DNA of 64,000 nucleotides from Pyropia yezoensis. Its lineage: Eukaryota > Rhodophyta > Bangiophyceae > Bangiales > Bangiaceae. Within the stretch, counting starts at the first letter, position 1. Every line of letters begins with the position of its first letter. The notes below the pieces were generated by a model that saw nothing but the letters and a program-made list of their open reading frames with translations, made no database searches and was not told where the DNA came from. The position numbers were made by a program, and so were the translations under genes. The stretch covers positions 8,236,375 through 8,300,374 of the forward strand of contig CM020619.1 in NCBI GenBank assembly GCA_009829735.1. Direction: 5' to 3'. Positions 1-9,273 of the stretch are shown piece after piece.

Positions 1-487
1 GGGGTACCCCCGGGTAGTAGTCAAAGTCGGGATACCGACCGGTACGGCTCACCGTCTCCCCAAACGCAACCGGCTCCGCCGCCGCCGCAATCCCCGAGCA
101 CTAGCCGGGTAGTCAATCTCCCGCGGCAACGCGGGGGCAATCAGGTCGCAGACCCGAAGTTGGGGTCGAGGTAGACCTCACCCCGTCCCACCCGGGTGCG
201 CCAGAGCTGCGCATGCCGGTCGTCCGGCTGACTCAGGATCCAATGGTGTTCCACCCGGACCGCGTTCGGCTGGTTGACCAGCCGCACCAACTCCCGCTCC
301 CAGCTCGGGTCCACCTTAACGCGGCGGGAGGACTCTCCACGGGGATGCACCAGGTGGAAGTCCACCCGCATACGCCATCGGACTCCCATCGACTCTTGCA
401 CCGTGAGGCCTCGAACCCGAGCCACCAAGTCGGACACCGACATGGCGGGTTGACCCGCCGCCACGGCGACGCCGCCACCCAACGGGG
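1..487 (-). mobile_element. Fragment of gypsy antisense-ORF region, duplicate of element A
   Basis: This stretch is almost identical, in the same orientation, to the segment at about 5611-6103 inside element A. There that segment codes on the minus strand for the middle of the antisense protein. Here it sits upstream of the pol sequence and directly against the N gap. It could belong to a neighbouring tandem copy of the same element, or it could be an assembly collapse or duplication around the gap. The few differences from 5611-6103 are mostly single-base length changes, which favours low-quality assembly over real divergence. Confidence 0.7.
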
Positions 488-987
488 NNNNNNNNNNNNN
501 NNNNNNNNNNNNNNNNNNNNNNNNNNNNNNNNNNNNNNNNNNNNNNNNNNNNNNNNNNNNNNNNNNNNNNNNNNNNNNNNNNNNNNNNNNNNNNNNNNNN
601 NNNNNNNNNNNNNNNNNNNNNNNNNNNNNNNNNNNNNNNNNNNNNNNNNNNNNNNNNNNNNNNNNNNNNNNNNNNNNNNNNNNNNNNNNNNNNNNNNNNN
701 NNNNNNNNNNNNNNNNNNNNNNNNNNNNNNNNNNNNNNNNNNNNNNNNNNNNNNNNNNNNNNNNNNNNNNNNNNNNNNNNNNNNNNNNNNNNNNNNNNNN
801 NNNNNNNNNNNNNNNNNNNNNNNNNNNNNNNNNNNNNNNNNNNNNNNNNNNNNNNNNNNNNNNNNNNNNNNNNNNNNNNNNNNNNNNNNNNNNNNNNNNN
901 NNNNNNNNNNNNNNNNNNNNNNNNNNNNNNNNNNNNNNNNNNNNNNNNNNNNNNNNNNNNNNNNNNNNNNNNNNNNNNNNNNNNNNN
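488..987. other. Assembly gap of exactly 500 N
   Basis: An unbroken run of 500 N. The round number suggests a placeholder of unknown true length. The 5' LTR, gag and start of pol of element A would be expected here, about 4 kb by comparison with element C, so the gap probably hides much more than 500 bases. Confidence 0.95.
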
Positions 988-3921
988 ACCATTGGGGCAA
1001 CCCAACATCGTATAGACCTGGTACCAGGCGCACGACCCGCCCGCTCACAACCGCACCGAGCGGGACCTATGCAACGAGAGATCGTTGATGGAGAAGTGAA
1101 GAGGATGAGTGAAGCTAAGGTGATCCGACCTTCGATGTCGGAATGGGGTGCCCCAGTCGTTATTGTGCCGAAGAAGGATCAAACCCCTCGGTTTTGCATC
1201 GATTATCGACGCCTCAACTTGGTTACCAAGAAGGACTCATACCCTTTACCAAGGATGGATGAATGCATCGACTCCCTGGGGGAGGCTACGGTGTTTACCA
1301 CCATCGACTGCAATGCCGGATACTGGCAGATCCCGGTGGCGGACGAGGATATCCCCAAGACGGCATTCGTCTGTCACAGTGGAGTGTACGAGTTCCTAAG
1401 GATGCCCTTCGGATTGTCCAACGCCCCCGCTACATTCCAGCGGGCTATCGACATCATACTGTCGGGGGTGAAGTGGCGTAACTGCCTAGTGTACCTCGAT
1501 GACGTCATCGTCTTCTCGCGTAACATGGATGACCATGTACAACATGTTGACGAGGTACTCACCCTCTTGAGGAACGCCGGGGTAACCCTGCGTCTGAAGA
1601 AGTGCGCCTTCTTCCAACAGACGGTCGAGTATCTGGGCCACCAGATAACCCCTGGTAAACTAGGGGTACTCGAAGCCAATACCCGGGCACTCCGGGATGC
1701 CCGGTTCCCTAACACCCAGACGCAGCTCAAGAGCTTCCTGGGAATGTGCAATGTATACCGACGGTTCGTCAAGGACTTCGCTCGGATAGCTAAACCGTTA
1801 ACGGTTCTTACGAGCAGTACCTTACCCAAGGTACTCCAACCCCCTTCGCCTAGCGAAGAGGAGGCATTCGAGTCGCTGAAGCGAGCCCTACTAGCCCCAC
1901 CCGTCCTTGCGTTACCGCATAGACGGGGTACCTTCGTCATCGATGTCGATGCGTGTGATACACAAGTGGGATGCACCCTGTTACAGGGAGAGACGTTGAT
2001 AGGTACCGACAACGTTATCCCGGACCTACGTCCGGTAGGGTACTTCAGCCGGACACTCAACCCGGCTGAGCGGAACTATAGTGCCACCGAGCGTGAATGC
2101 CTCGGAGTTATATGGGCAGTGCAACTGCTCCGTCCATACCTGGAGGGCTCCAGGTTCATCGTGAGGTCCGACCACGAACCCCTACGATGGCTCCTCAACC
2201 TTGGTGACAAGGATTCCGATAGCCATGGGAGGCTAGCCCGATGGAGGCTGAAGATGGCCGAGCACGACTACCGCACGGTGTATAAGGCTGGGTCAACCCA
2301 CCACCTCGGAGACGCGTTGTCTCGACTCGACACCCCGAGCGGGGATACCCGCCCGGTGGACGAGGACATCCCGGTAGTACCGGTGTGCATGGTGGGTAAT
2401 GCTACCCAGGGTATGGCTGACCATACCATGGCACACCTTGCGTGCCCATTGACCCTCGCGGACTTCCGCGAGGCACAGGCCAACGACGATGACTGTAGAC
2501 GTCATCGTGCTAACCTCCTGGCCGGTACGGCCGGCATCTTCTACGAAAACGAAGACGGACTCATATACCGGCGGGCACCCGCCGATGGACGACATCAAGT
2601 CGTGGTTCCCGTGTCCTTACGGCAAGCCGTCATGAAACGAGAACATGAGAACCCTACAGCCGGACACCCGGGGGGTTCACGTATGTTCGCAGCAATGCGA
2701 AGGTTCTTCTACTGGCCAGCAATGGCCGTCGACGTGGTCGACCACGTAAGGGGATGCCACCCCTGTGCACGTAACCGCATGAGTCTACATAGGCGGGCGT
2801 CTGCCATGAAGCTATTCCCACCTGATGGGCCCAACGAGCAAGTCGCTATCGACATACTCGGGCCACTTCCGATAACGGAAGAAGGGAACAGGTACATCCT
2901 GGTCATGTCTGACCGCTTCACTAAGCTGTCAAGAGCGGCAGCCATCCCGAATGATACGGCATACACGATCATGAACGCAGTGGTTGACCACTGGATCAGT
3001 GCATACGGAGTCATGAAGCAACTCCTCTCCGATAACGGAGCAAACCTTACGTCGGCATTCTGCACTAAGGTCCTGGGCATGTTCGGTATCGAACCACGTC
3101 GGGCATCCGACTACCACCCGCAGTCCAACGGGCAGGTGGAGCGGTTCAACCGCACCATCGTAAAGATGCTACAGTGCTACGTGGCCGAGCACACGAACAC
3201 TTGGGACAGGCTTCTGTCCGTACTCACCCTGGCATACAATGCCAGGCCACATCGGAGCACAAACATTGCTCCGCTGGAGTGGGTCATGCCACTAGGCGTC
3301 GGTAACTTGACGCTGCCACCCGGCAGGTGCACTCGGTATGATACACCGAAGGGCCGACCCGCCGAACGCATCCACCTAGCTTGGTTGGCCAAGCTATCGT
3401 GGATGATTCCTAAGCTCAAGGGTGCCCTTGACAGAACACAACTTCGATATAAGAAGAACTTCGACGCCCGACTACGGGTGCGCAACGCAACCCTGGTAAC
3501 AGGTGACTGGGTCTATATCAGACACCAGAAGTTCCGAGGGAACAAGCTTATGCAACCGGTCAAGGGACCGTACCAGATCCTCCACGGAGATGACCACTCT
3601 GTTATCTTACACTCCGATACGGAGATTCAACGCATCAGCATGAATGATGTCACACCTGCTCCGATGCCGGAACAGCCTCAGCCGGTACCGGCTGGGTTGC
3701 TACATAAAGCTCTTACAACCCACCGGTCAGATGACCCGGTGGGACCGGATGGGATTCCATACCAAGTAGAGAGCGTGGTCGGACACACCGACCCGGACCT
3801 ACCAGGACCCTGGTACGTCAAGGTTATGTGGGTCGGATACGACTCACCCACCTGGGAACAGGCGGCAAATATACCCCGCCAACTCCTCATGCCGTACATG
3901 AGGCGACGACGCCTACTGTAA
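988..3921 (+). CDS. Element A pol polyprotein, 5' partial (RT, RNase H, integrase, chromodomain-like tail)
   Basis: The open frame continues from the gap to a stop at 3919-3921. In order it shows the spacer before reverse transcriptase, the RT with its YLDD catalytic box (about 1492-1503), and the FLGMCNVYRRF connection. RNase H follows with ERNYSATERECL, then an integrase HHCC zinc finger (about 2644-2775, ending CHPCARN). The integrase core has the D-D-E residues in IDILGPLP, LSDNGA and NGQVERFN. The last roughly 55 residues (YQVESVVGHTD..., VKVMWVGYDSPTWE) resemble a chromodomain, which places the element with chromoviruses. The protease would lie in the gap. The frame looks whole here. 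Mobile-element protein, not host. Confidence 0.93.
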   Translation, partial: TIGATQHRIDLVPGARPARSQPHRAGPMQREIVDGEVKRMSEAKVIRPSMSEWGAPVVIVPKKDQTPRFCIDYRRLNLVTKKDSYPLPRMDECIDSLGEATVFTTIDCNAGYWQIPVADEDIPKTAFVCHSGVYEFLRMPFGLSNAPATFQRAIDIILSGVKWRNCLVYLDDVIVFSRNMDDHVQHVDEVLTLLRNAGVTLRLKKCAFFQQTVEYLGHQITPGKLGVLEANTRALRDARFPNTQTQLKSFLGMCNVYRRFVKDFARIAKPLTVLTSSTLPKVLQPPSPSEEEAFESLKRALLAPPVLALPHRRGTFVIDVDACDTQVGCTLLQGETLIGTDNVIPDLRPVGYFSRTLNPAERNYSATERECLGVIWAVQLLRPYLEGSRFIVRSDHEPLRWLLNLGDKDSDSHGRLARWRLKMAEHDYRTVYKAGSTHHLGDALSRLDTPSGDTRPVDEDIPVVPVCMVGNATQGMADHTMAHLACPLTLADFREAQANDDDCRRHRANLLAGTAGIFYENEDGLIYRRAPADGRHQVVVPVSLRQAVMKREHENPTAGHPGGSRMFAAMRRFFYWPAMAVDVVDHVRGCHPCARNRMSLHRRASAMKLFPPDGPNEQVAIDILGPLPITEEGNRYILVMSDRFTKLSRAAAIPNDTAYTIMNAVVDHWISAYGVMKQLLSDNGANLTSAFCTKVLGMFGIEPRRASDYHPQSNGQVERFNRTIVKMLQCYVAEHTNTWDRLLSVLTLAYNARPHRSTNIAPLEWVMPLGVGNLTLPPGRCTRYDTPKGRPAERIHLAWLAKLSWMIPKLKGALDRTQLRYKKNFDARLRVRNATLVTGDWVYIRHQKFRGNKLMQPVKGPYQILHGDDHSVILHSDTEIQRISMNDVTPAPMPEQPQPVPAGLLHKALTTHRSDDPVGPDGIPYQVESVVGHTDPDLPGPWYVKVMWVGYDSPTWEQAANIPRQLLMPYMRRRRLL

Positions 3922-3964
3922 CAACCCAACCGACACCGACTTCGGCTGTTGGGGGGTGAGGCTT

Positions 3965-4088
3965 ATACCTACTAAGTAGGGTGTGACATGGTTACGGCAG
4001 ACTTAGGTTTCTAAGTCAAATCAGACTTAGGTTTCTAAGTCGAACCAAGCTTAGGTAGCTAAGTAGAGCTAAGCTTAGGTAACTAAGT
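3965..4088 (+). repeat. Palindrome cluster between pol and antisense ORF, element A
   Basis: About five short imperfect palindromes lie in tandem. One is CCTACTAAGTAGG near 3968, two copies of GACTTAGGTTTCTAAGTC sit at 4000-4017 and 4024-4041, and two GCTTAGGTNNCTAAGT units sit at 4049-4064 and 4073-4088. The motif CTTAGG...CTAAGT recurs at the same place in elements B (about 19966-20030) and C (about 37540-37615). They could be transcript-end or insulating structures between two converging coding regions. That role is inference. Confidence 0.75.
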
Positions 4089-4400
4089 AAAACCTGAACC
4101 TCAATAAGTTAACTTAAAGGTAAAGGCTAACTCCGATAATATCGAAGTAACTAGGGAGCTTACACGGGAGGATGACCTCCCCAAGCCAAGACACCAAGTG
4201 AGGGAGGATGACCTCCCCAAGCATGAACCTACCGGAAGAAGTTGGACGGGAGGCAAGGCACCACTGAGCCAGAAGGGGTACTCCCCAGGGCAGCAAACAG
4301 AGGCAAGCAATGCCCCCCAAAGGGGATGAGTTTATACTCACTACTACCCGGCTACCATAAGAGTTGCCGGGGCCCTCTCCCGCACAAACAATAGCACTCC

Positions 4401-6848
4401 TCAGTGGGTAGACCCACTGCCCGAGGGAGGCCACTCACGCGTAAGCGCGTAGACCTCCGTGCTCCACCGGTCGGCAACGTCACGACGGTCGACCACCCGA
4501 GTTACCTCGGTGCATAGCTGGACGAGGGTGCTGCGGCCAACCTCCACGTCCTCCAGAGCTTTCTGGAGGCGGTCCAGCACGCCACCGAAGCAACGCGCTG
4601 ACCCAACCAGCGCAGCACCTGGGGGGATATCCCCCCAGCTAACAGAGAGACCCCCACGCATTGCGCGGGTAACAAGGGCGTCAACGCCCTCATACCAGAG
4701 ACGGGGACCCCCGTCATGTAGGACAGGGGCGGGAGGTGACACTGGCGCAGCCAGAGGAGCCACAGGAGCCGACACGGCTACCACCGGAGCCGGTGGCACC
4801 TGATACGAGGCCCGGTAGGACCCTACCGAAGGGGCTCCACCGTAACCACGGCGGTACTCCGCCCGACGACGGGACACCTCACGCTCCCCACCCACAGAGC
4901 CCCACTCTCGGGGACGACGGCCAACCGCCGCCGGCATCGGGTTACCGAACCACGGAGCAAGGACCTGAAGAGGGTCATGGATAACCATGGGAATACCCAG
5001 GTCAGCAACAGCCTCGGTGGATGCCCACCCATGGCAACTGGGCTCACCCGGCTGAGTACGCCGGACACGCAACGAGTGACGACACAAGGGGGAAGCCCCA
5101 GCCTGCGGGTCCCGGTACGGGGGAAGGGCCAGCACCCCAGCCCAGTTCACGGCATCGTGAACAGCCAGCAGGGCTTCGAACTCCCGGGCCAACCCGGTCT
5201 TGGCGGCTATCAGATCCACGCCCAACTGCGCGATGTGCCGACGGACACCCGTCGGAAGATGAAACAGACGACCCTGCCGGCGGACGGACAGCAAGAAGGA
5301 TGAAGCCTGCCCGAGGGTAACCTCAAGGGTGAAGGTACCCTGCAACGGGTGGACCGGTCGCGAGGCCAACACACTCCCGAAGTAGCGAAGGCAGGAGCCG
5401 GTGTCAAACCGGAAAGCAGGGGCGGGTTCCCACCCCTCCTGCCATAGCGGCGGGCGCACGGGAGTGTATACCGGAGCACGACCGTTGCCGGTCTGCAACG
5501 CACACGTTATATCCGTGCGGAACGCATTCGCCATGACACCATGGTTACGTCGCCAACTCGACGCCGACTTCAACCCCGCCATGGGCGGGTAGGGAGCCGT
5601 CAACGACAGATACGGGGGTACCCCCGGGTAGTAGTCAAAGTCGGGATACCGACCGGTACGGCTCACCGTCTCCCCAAACGCAACCGGCTCCGCCGCCGCC
5701 GCAATCCCCCGAGCACTAGCCGGGTAGTCAATCTCCCGCGGCAACGCGGGGGCAATCAGGTCGCAGACCCCGAAGTTGGGGTCGAGGTAGACCTCACCCC
5801 GTCCCACCCGGGTGCGCCAGAGCTGCGCATGCCGGTCGTCCGGCTGACTCAGGATCCAATGGTGTTCCACCCGGACCGCGTTCGGCTGGTTGACCAGCCG
5901 CACCAACTCCCGCTCCCAGCTCGGGTCCACCTTAACGCGGCGGGAGGACTCTCCACGGGGATGCACCAGGTGGAAGTCCACCCGCATACGCCCATCGGAC
6001 TCCATCGACTCTTGCACCGTGAGGCCTCGAACCCGAGCCACCAAGTCGGACACCGACATGGCGGGTTGACCCGCCGCCACGGCGACGCCGCCACCCAACG
6101 GGGCAACCCGGGCAGGACCAGGAAGAATCGGGGGCGCCGGGGGACGCACCACCGGCAGAGGGGCCGACGTCGGAGATGGACGAGGCCGAGGAGGAAGAAG
6201 AAGGGCGGGCGCCCGCCCGGAGTAACTCCCGGTGTCAACCGCCATGGGAGAAGGAGCGTCTTGACCGCTCGACACCCGCGGCACCGCAGGTATGGTACCG
6301 GCGCCGGCACCACCCGTCGGCGTAGCCCCCGCCTCGGAAGGGGAAGGCACTTGGACAGCCTCCGGAGCCGGAGCCCCGGCCGTGCGGACACCCGCACCGT
6401 CTTGACCCGCCGCACCGGGTGTCGCACCGCCACCACCACCCGCGTCAACGTCGGGACCGCCTCGAGGAGTCACCGCCCGGACACCCGGACCACCTTGACC
6501 AGCCGGAGTCGGCTGCGGGTCGCCACCGCCGCCGCAGGGCGGACCATCTTGAGGTAGCTGCGGTGAGCCGGCACCGGCACCAGGCTCCATCCGGGCAGCC
6601 GGCAGAGAGGGGGTAGAAGCCGCCACGCGCGGTTGACCGCCGGGTTGACCTCCGGCCGACGGCACCGTCGTGCCGCTGCACACGGACGACAGTCCTCCGG
6701 CCGACAGACGGACGGACACCGCAGGCCCGTCGTCGTCAGACGAGCTCACCCCGTAACGCGCGGCGTCGGGACCGACAGGCGCGTCGTCCTCCATCTCCTC
6801 CCCGATCAGGAGGTCTTCCTCCTCTCCAAGCACCTGGGGATAGGACAT
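4401..6848 (-). CDS. Element A antisense ORF, conserved protein of unknown function (815 aa)
   Basis: This is a long ORF on the strand opposite to pol. The start chosen is the ATG at 6848 (MSYPQV), because element C's equivalent frame opens with MSDPQV at 40310. The open frame itself continues upstream to 7130. The N-terminus is acidic. Residues about 30-235 are Pro/Gly/Ala-rich. A well-ordered core follows (KVDPSWEREL, VRVEHHWI, PPYLSL, WRRNHGVM), then RRQGRLFHLP and a C-terminal part with GPRLWYEGVDAL. I recognise no known domain. The reading frame and residues are preserved in C, which argues for a real protein. Whether it is transcribed from the 3' LTR side is not known. No break seen. 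Confidence 0.75.
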   Translation of the reverse strand: MSYPQVLGEEEDLLIGEEMEDDAPVGPDAARYGVSSSDDDGPAVSVRLSAGGLSSVCSGTTVPSAGGQPGGQPRVAASTPSLPAARMEPGAGAGSPQLPQDGPPCGGGGDPQPTPAGQGGPGVRAVTPRGGPDVDAGGGGGATPGAAGQDGAGVRTAGAPAPEAVQVPSPSEAGATPTGGAGAGTIPAVPRVSSGQDAPSPMAVDTGSYSGRAPALLLPPRPRPSPTSAPLPVVRPPAPPILPGPARVAPLGGGVAVAAGQPAMSVSDLVARVRGLTVQESMESDGRMRVDFHLVHPRGESSRRVKVDPSWERELVRLVNQPNAVRVEHHWILSQPDDRHAQLWRTRVGRGEVYLDPNFGVCDLIAPALPREIDYPASARGIAAAAEPVAFGETVSRTGRYPDFDYYPGVPPYLSLTAPYPPMAGLKSASSWRRNHGVMANAFRTDITCALQTGNGRAPVYTPVRPPLWQEGWEPAPAFRFDTGSCLRYFGSVLASRPVHPLQGTFTLEVTLGQASSFLLSVRRQGRLFHLPTGVRRHIAQLGVDLIAAKTGLAREFEALLAVHDAVNWAGVLALPPYRDPQAGASPLCRHSLRVRRTQPGEPSCHGWASTEAVADLGIPMVIHDPLQVLAPWFGNPMPAAVGRRPREWGSVGGEREVSRRRAEYRRGYGGAPSVGSYRASYQVPPAPVVAVSAPVAPLAAPVSPPAPVLHDGGPRLWYEGVDALVTRAMRGGLSVSWGDIPPGAALVGSARCFGGVLDRLQKALEDVEVGRSTLVQLCTEVTRVVDRRDVADRWSTEVYALTREWPPSGSGSTH

Positions 6849-7433
6849 GATAACGGGTGCAGAGTCCCCCGCGCCCACAAGCCGTCGACGGCTACGACCC
6901 GGTACGGTGGGATAACCGGGACGAGCCAGGGAAGCGCAGGCACCCGCGCTTATGACCACAAACGGCCACGAGCAGCGCCACAAACACGCGGGTCGACCCA
7001 CGCCGCACGGGGCTACGAACGCGCCCCACTCAGGCACCTGGGCGGGACGGGGCCACCCCCACACACGGGGTAAGCAAGGGGGGTGACCCCCAACCGCCCC
7101 CACGCAACGCGGGCAGCCCCCGCCCCCCACTCAATCGTCCACACGAGAGGGACCCCCCTACCACCAGGCACCTGGTGGCGGATCCGCTTGCACCACCCCT
7201 CGGAAAGGGGGGTCGTGAACAAAAACCCGCATCGGGAAATTAACGGTCCGGAAAACGGATCGTGTGTGTACCACACAAAGGGGGGCACCCCCCTCGGACA
7301 ACCTCGAAAAGCGGTGTCTGTCGCGACGGGGCGCAAAGCCCCACCCGAAGGGTAAACAGTCACGCGACCCACTTACATTCGGTAACCCGAATGCAACTCG
7401 ACCCGAGGACGGGCCGAATCTAAGGGGGGGATA

Positions 7434-7796
7434 TGTAGCAATATGGTTGGCCGTATTGTGACCCTAATATTAGGGGGGCTACTTCTAATCCTTAACTTTC
7501 AATTTGAGAGTCCGAGCTGGTCACGGTATCTATAAGTTACGTATGACCAGAGGGACTTGCATCTTGGGGTGGAGGGTAGTTAGTAGTGTCTCCGAGGGTT
7601 TATAACGAGGGGGCCGGTGGCGAATCCACCGCCGGCCAAGGTAGAACAACAAACCCCTCCCATTTGGGCTCCCATCTTGGTCCCGTGGCTTGCGCTCCAA
7701 GGACAGCAACCTTGGCCTCCCGGTGACGTTGGTGCCGATCTCCCTTGGTGAGTGTTCCCTGAGAGTGGACGTGCGACGGATTCCTATTGTGCTACA
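7434..7796 (+). repeat. 3' LTR of element A (363 bp)
   Basis: It begins TGTAGCAATATGG and ends TATTGTGCTACA, with the short terminal inversion TGTAGCA/TGCTACA. It is preceded by the purine tract AAGGGGGGGATA. It matches the 363-bp LTRs of element C over its whole length with few differences. The sequence after 7796 is unrelated to the element interior. Confidence 0.92.
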
Positions 7797-7859
7797 AGAA
7801 GGTGAGGTAGGATGGGATGTGCGGCGGTGTCGGAACGGGGCGGTGTTGGCGGGGGGGGG

Positions 7860-8600
7860 GGGCGCTTTGGCGGGGCCACACCCAGTTAAAACGGCGTTTT
7901 CTGAGCATCCTGGGTTTAAGGGGCCACCGCCTCCCCTGGTTGGCTCAGCTGCTTCAATTCTGTTGGGGGCGAAGCAATTCTTGCGCCGCATTGGCTCGAT
8001 AACTTTGTGTCAGTTTCTTTCCGGCGAAAGTCTCTAAAGTCCTCAACGAATGCACACGTGAACCCTCGAGCCTCTCGTCGCGGCTGTCTGAGGAGGGTGA
8101 GAACAGAAAACACCCCGGAAAGCAGTACATTGCGTGGAGTTCACTAGTGCTCACGCATGTCGAAGAGTCGGTCGTCGGACCACGCAATTCCTCTATGTTT
8201 TACGGTTCCAGCCCCCCCTGTCACGCCACGCCGCATGGCATTCGCCCTCGCTTGCCAAACCCCAGCATCCCTCAATGCGTGGTAGTGATGTAAATGAAAC
8301 CAGGCTCACCCACCCACACGTTTTTTTTTTTACTGGTATTAAGGGGGTGAGGGGGTGCCGCAGGCGCCGGCGGGCGACTTGGGGGTGCGCGGTCTCCCCA
8401 TGACGGCCTCTGGCCCAGCGAAGATGCAGGCGGGGAAGGATGGGGGGGCTCGGACTTGGAGCGAAACTCATCCAAGCCCAAGACCCGCGGATGCGCGAAG
8501 CGCCGCTGTGACGCAACCCCTCCGAAGGTCCCTGTGGCGTGGGGACATAATTGGTGACAAGCCTGTTGTCACCAGTTTTCTCTGAGCCACCGGGAGGGGT
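7860..8600 (-). repeat. Dispersed decayed coding repeat, copy 2 (inverted relative to 41.5-42.26 kb)
   Basis: Read on the minus strand, this stretch aligns by eye with 41500-42260. Shared blocks include GGAAAGAAACTGACAC, CACGTGTGCATTC and GCCGTTTTA. At the protein level a shared pattern runs RLHLRWARG..TAHPQVA here against RQHQLWAKG..TAHPEVA in the other copy. Identity is patchy, perhaps 60-70 percent, so the copies are old. The family is not identified. No intact ORF remains here. Bases 7797-7859 and 8601-8655 hold nothing recognisable. Confidence 0.6.
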
Positions 8601-8655
8601 CCACGTAGGCATGAAAAAAGGATGAAATGAGAACCCAGGATGCACACCTTAACTA

Positions 8656-8686
8656 AAGGTCGGTTCCATGCATTAAGGCGCATGAG
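8656..8686 (+). repeat. Left terminal inverted repeat of Tc1/mariner-like element
   Basis: 31 bp, inverted copy of 12011-12041, preceded by the TA target at 8654-8655. Confidence 0.9.
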
Positions 8687-9273
8687 CACGATCCTCGTTT
8701 GAGCACGCAGAAATCGGCAACGGAAGAAGCTTTCCAGGATGGGACTGCTGCAAAACGTCGACCACCTCGCGAGCTATTTTCTGACCGAGTTTGAGGCGCG
8801 TACGATGGAGAATTAAGGAGGGGTGATTTTTTCTCTCTCTTCTTTGTGTTGCACGGATGTACAAGACTGCATCAAGAGTGCTTCCTGACGGCGATGCAAT
8901 CACGGAAACGGCGCGCTCAGGCGATAATATGCGTGGCATATGTGCATGGGTGACACCTGAGCTGAAGCGCGGGCAGTCTGTGGGTGTGGACAGTGCTGGT
9001 GGCCGTCGTATGCTGCTCGTACGCGGGATAGAAAAATAGCATTTTCCTTGCCTTGCAGTGTCGCTCAAATCAGAAGTTTCATGAGGTGGGCTACTTGTCA
9101 CCCAGACATTGCTGTGCTGCTGGAAGTGGCGCCTTTTTTGATACGCGTGCCCGCGCGGACCGCCTCTCGGCGCAGGAAGTGGCGCCTTTTTTGGTCCGAC
9201 GTCGACGACTGGCCGACGGCGCTTCTCCCGTGACTCGTGCCACGCTTCCCCTGCCGCCCAATTGCTGTAAGCT

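Larger units (their letters stand above)
988..7796 (+). mobile_element. Element A: Ty3/gypsy chromovirus fossil, 5' part lost in gap
   Basis: This is a Ty3/gypsy LTR retrotransposon of the same family as elements B and C. Parts visible in order are pol (988-3921), a palindrome block (about 3965-4088), a large antisense ORF (6848 down to 4401), a purine tract ending just before 7434, and a 3' LTR (7434-7796). The 5' LTR, gag and protease region fall in the N gap. What remains looks whole, with no obvious break in either pol or the antisense ORF. Its LTR resembles those of C closely, so it is young, but without the 5' LTR its age cannot be estimated. Confidence 0.9.

Noticed and set aside
7530-7991. 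153-codon - ORF across the 3' LTR of element A, with similar ORFs in other LTRs
   Set aside because: The LTR is non-coding. The frame continues into unrelated flanking sequence and recurs only because LTRs are repeated.
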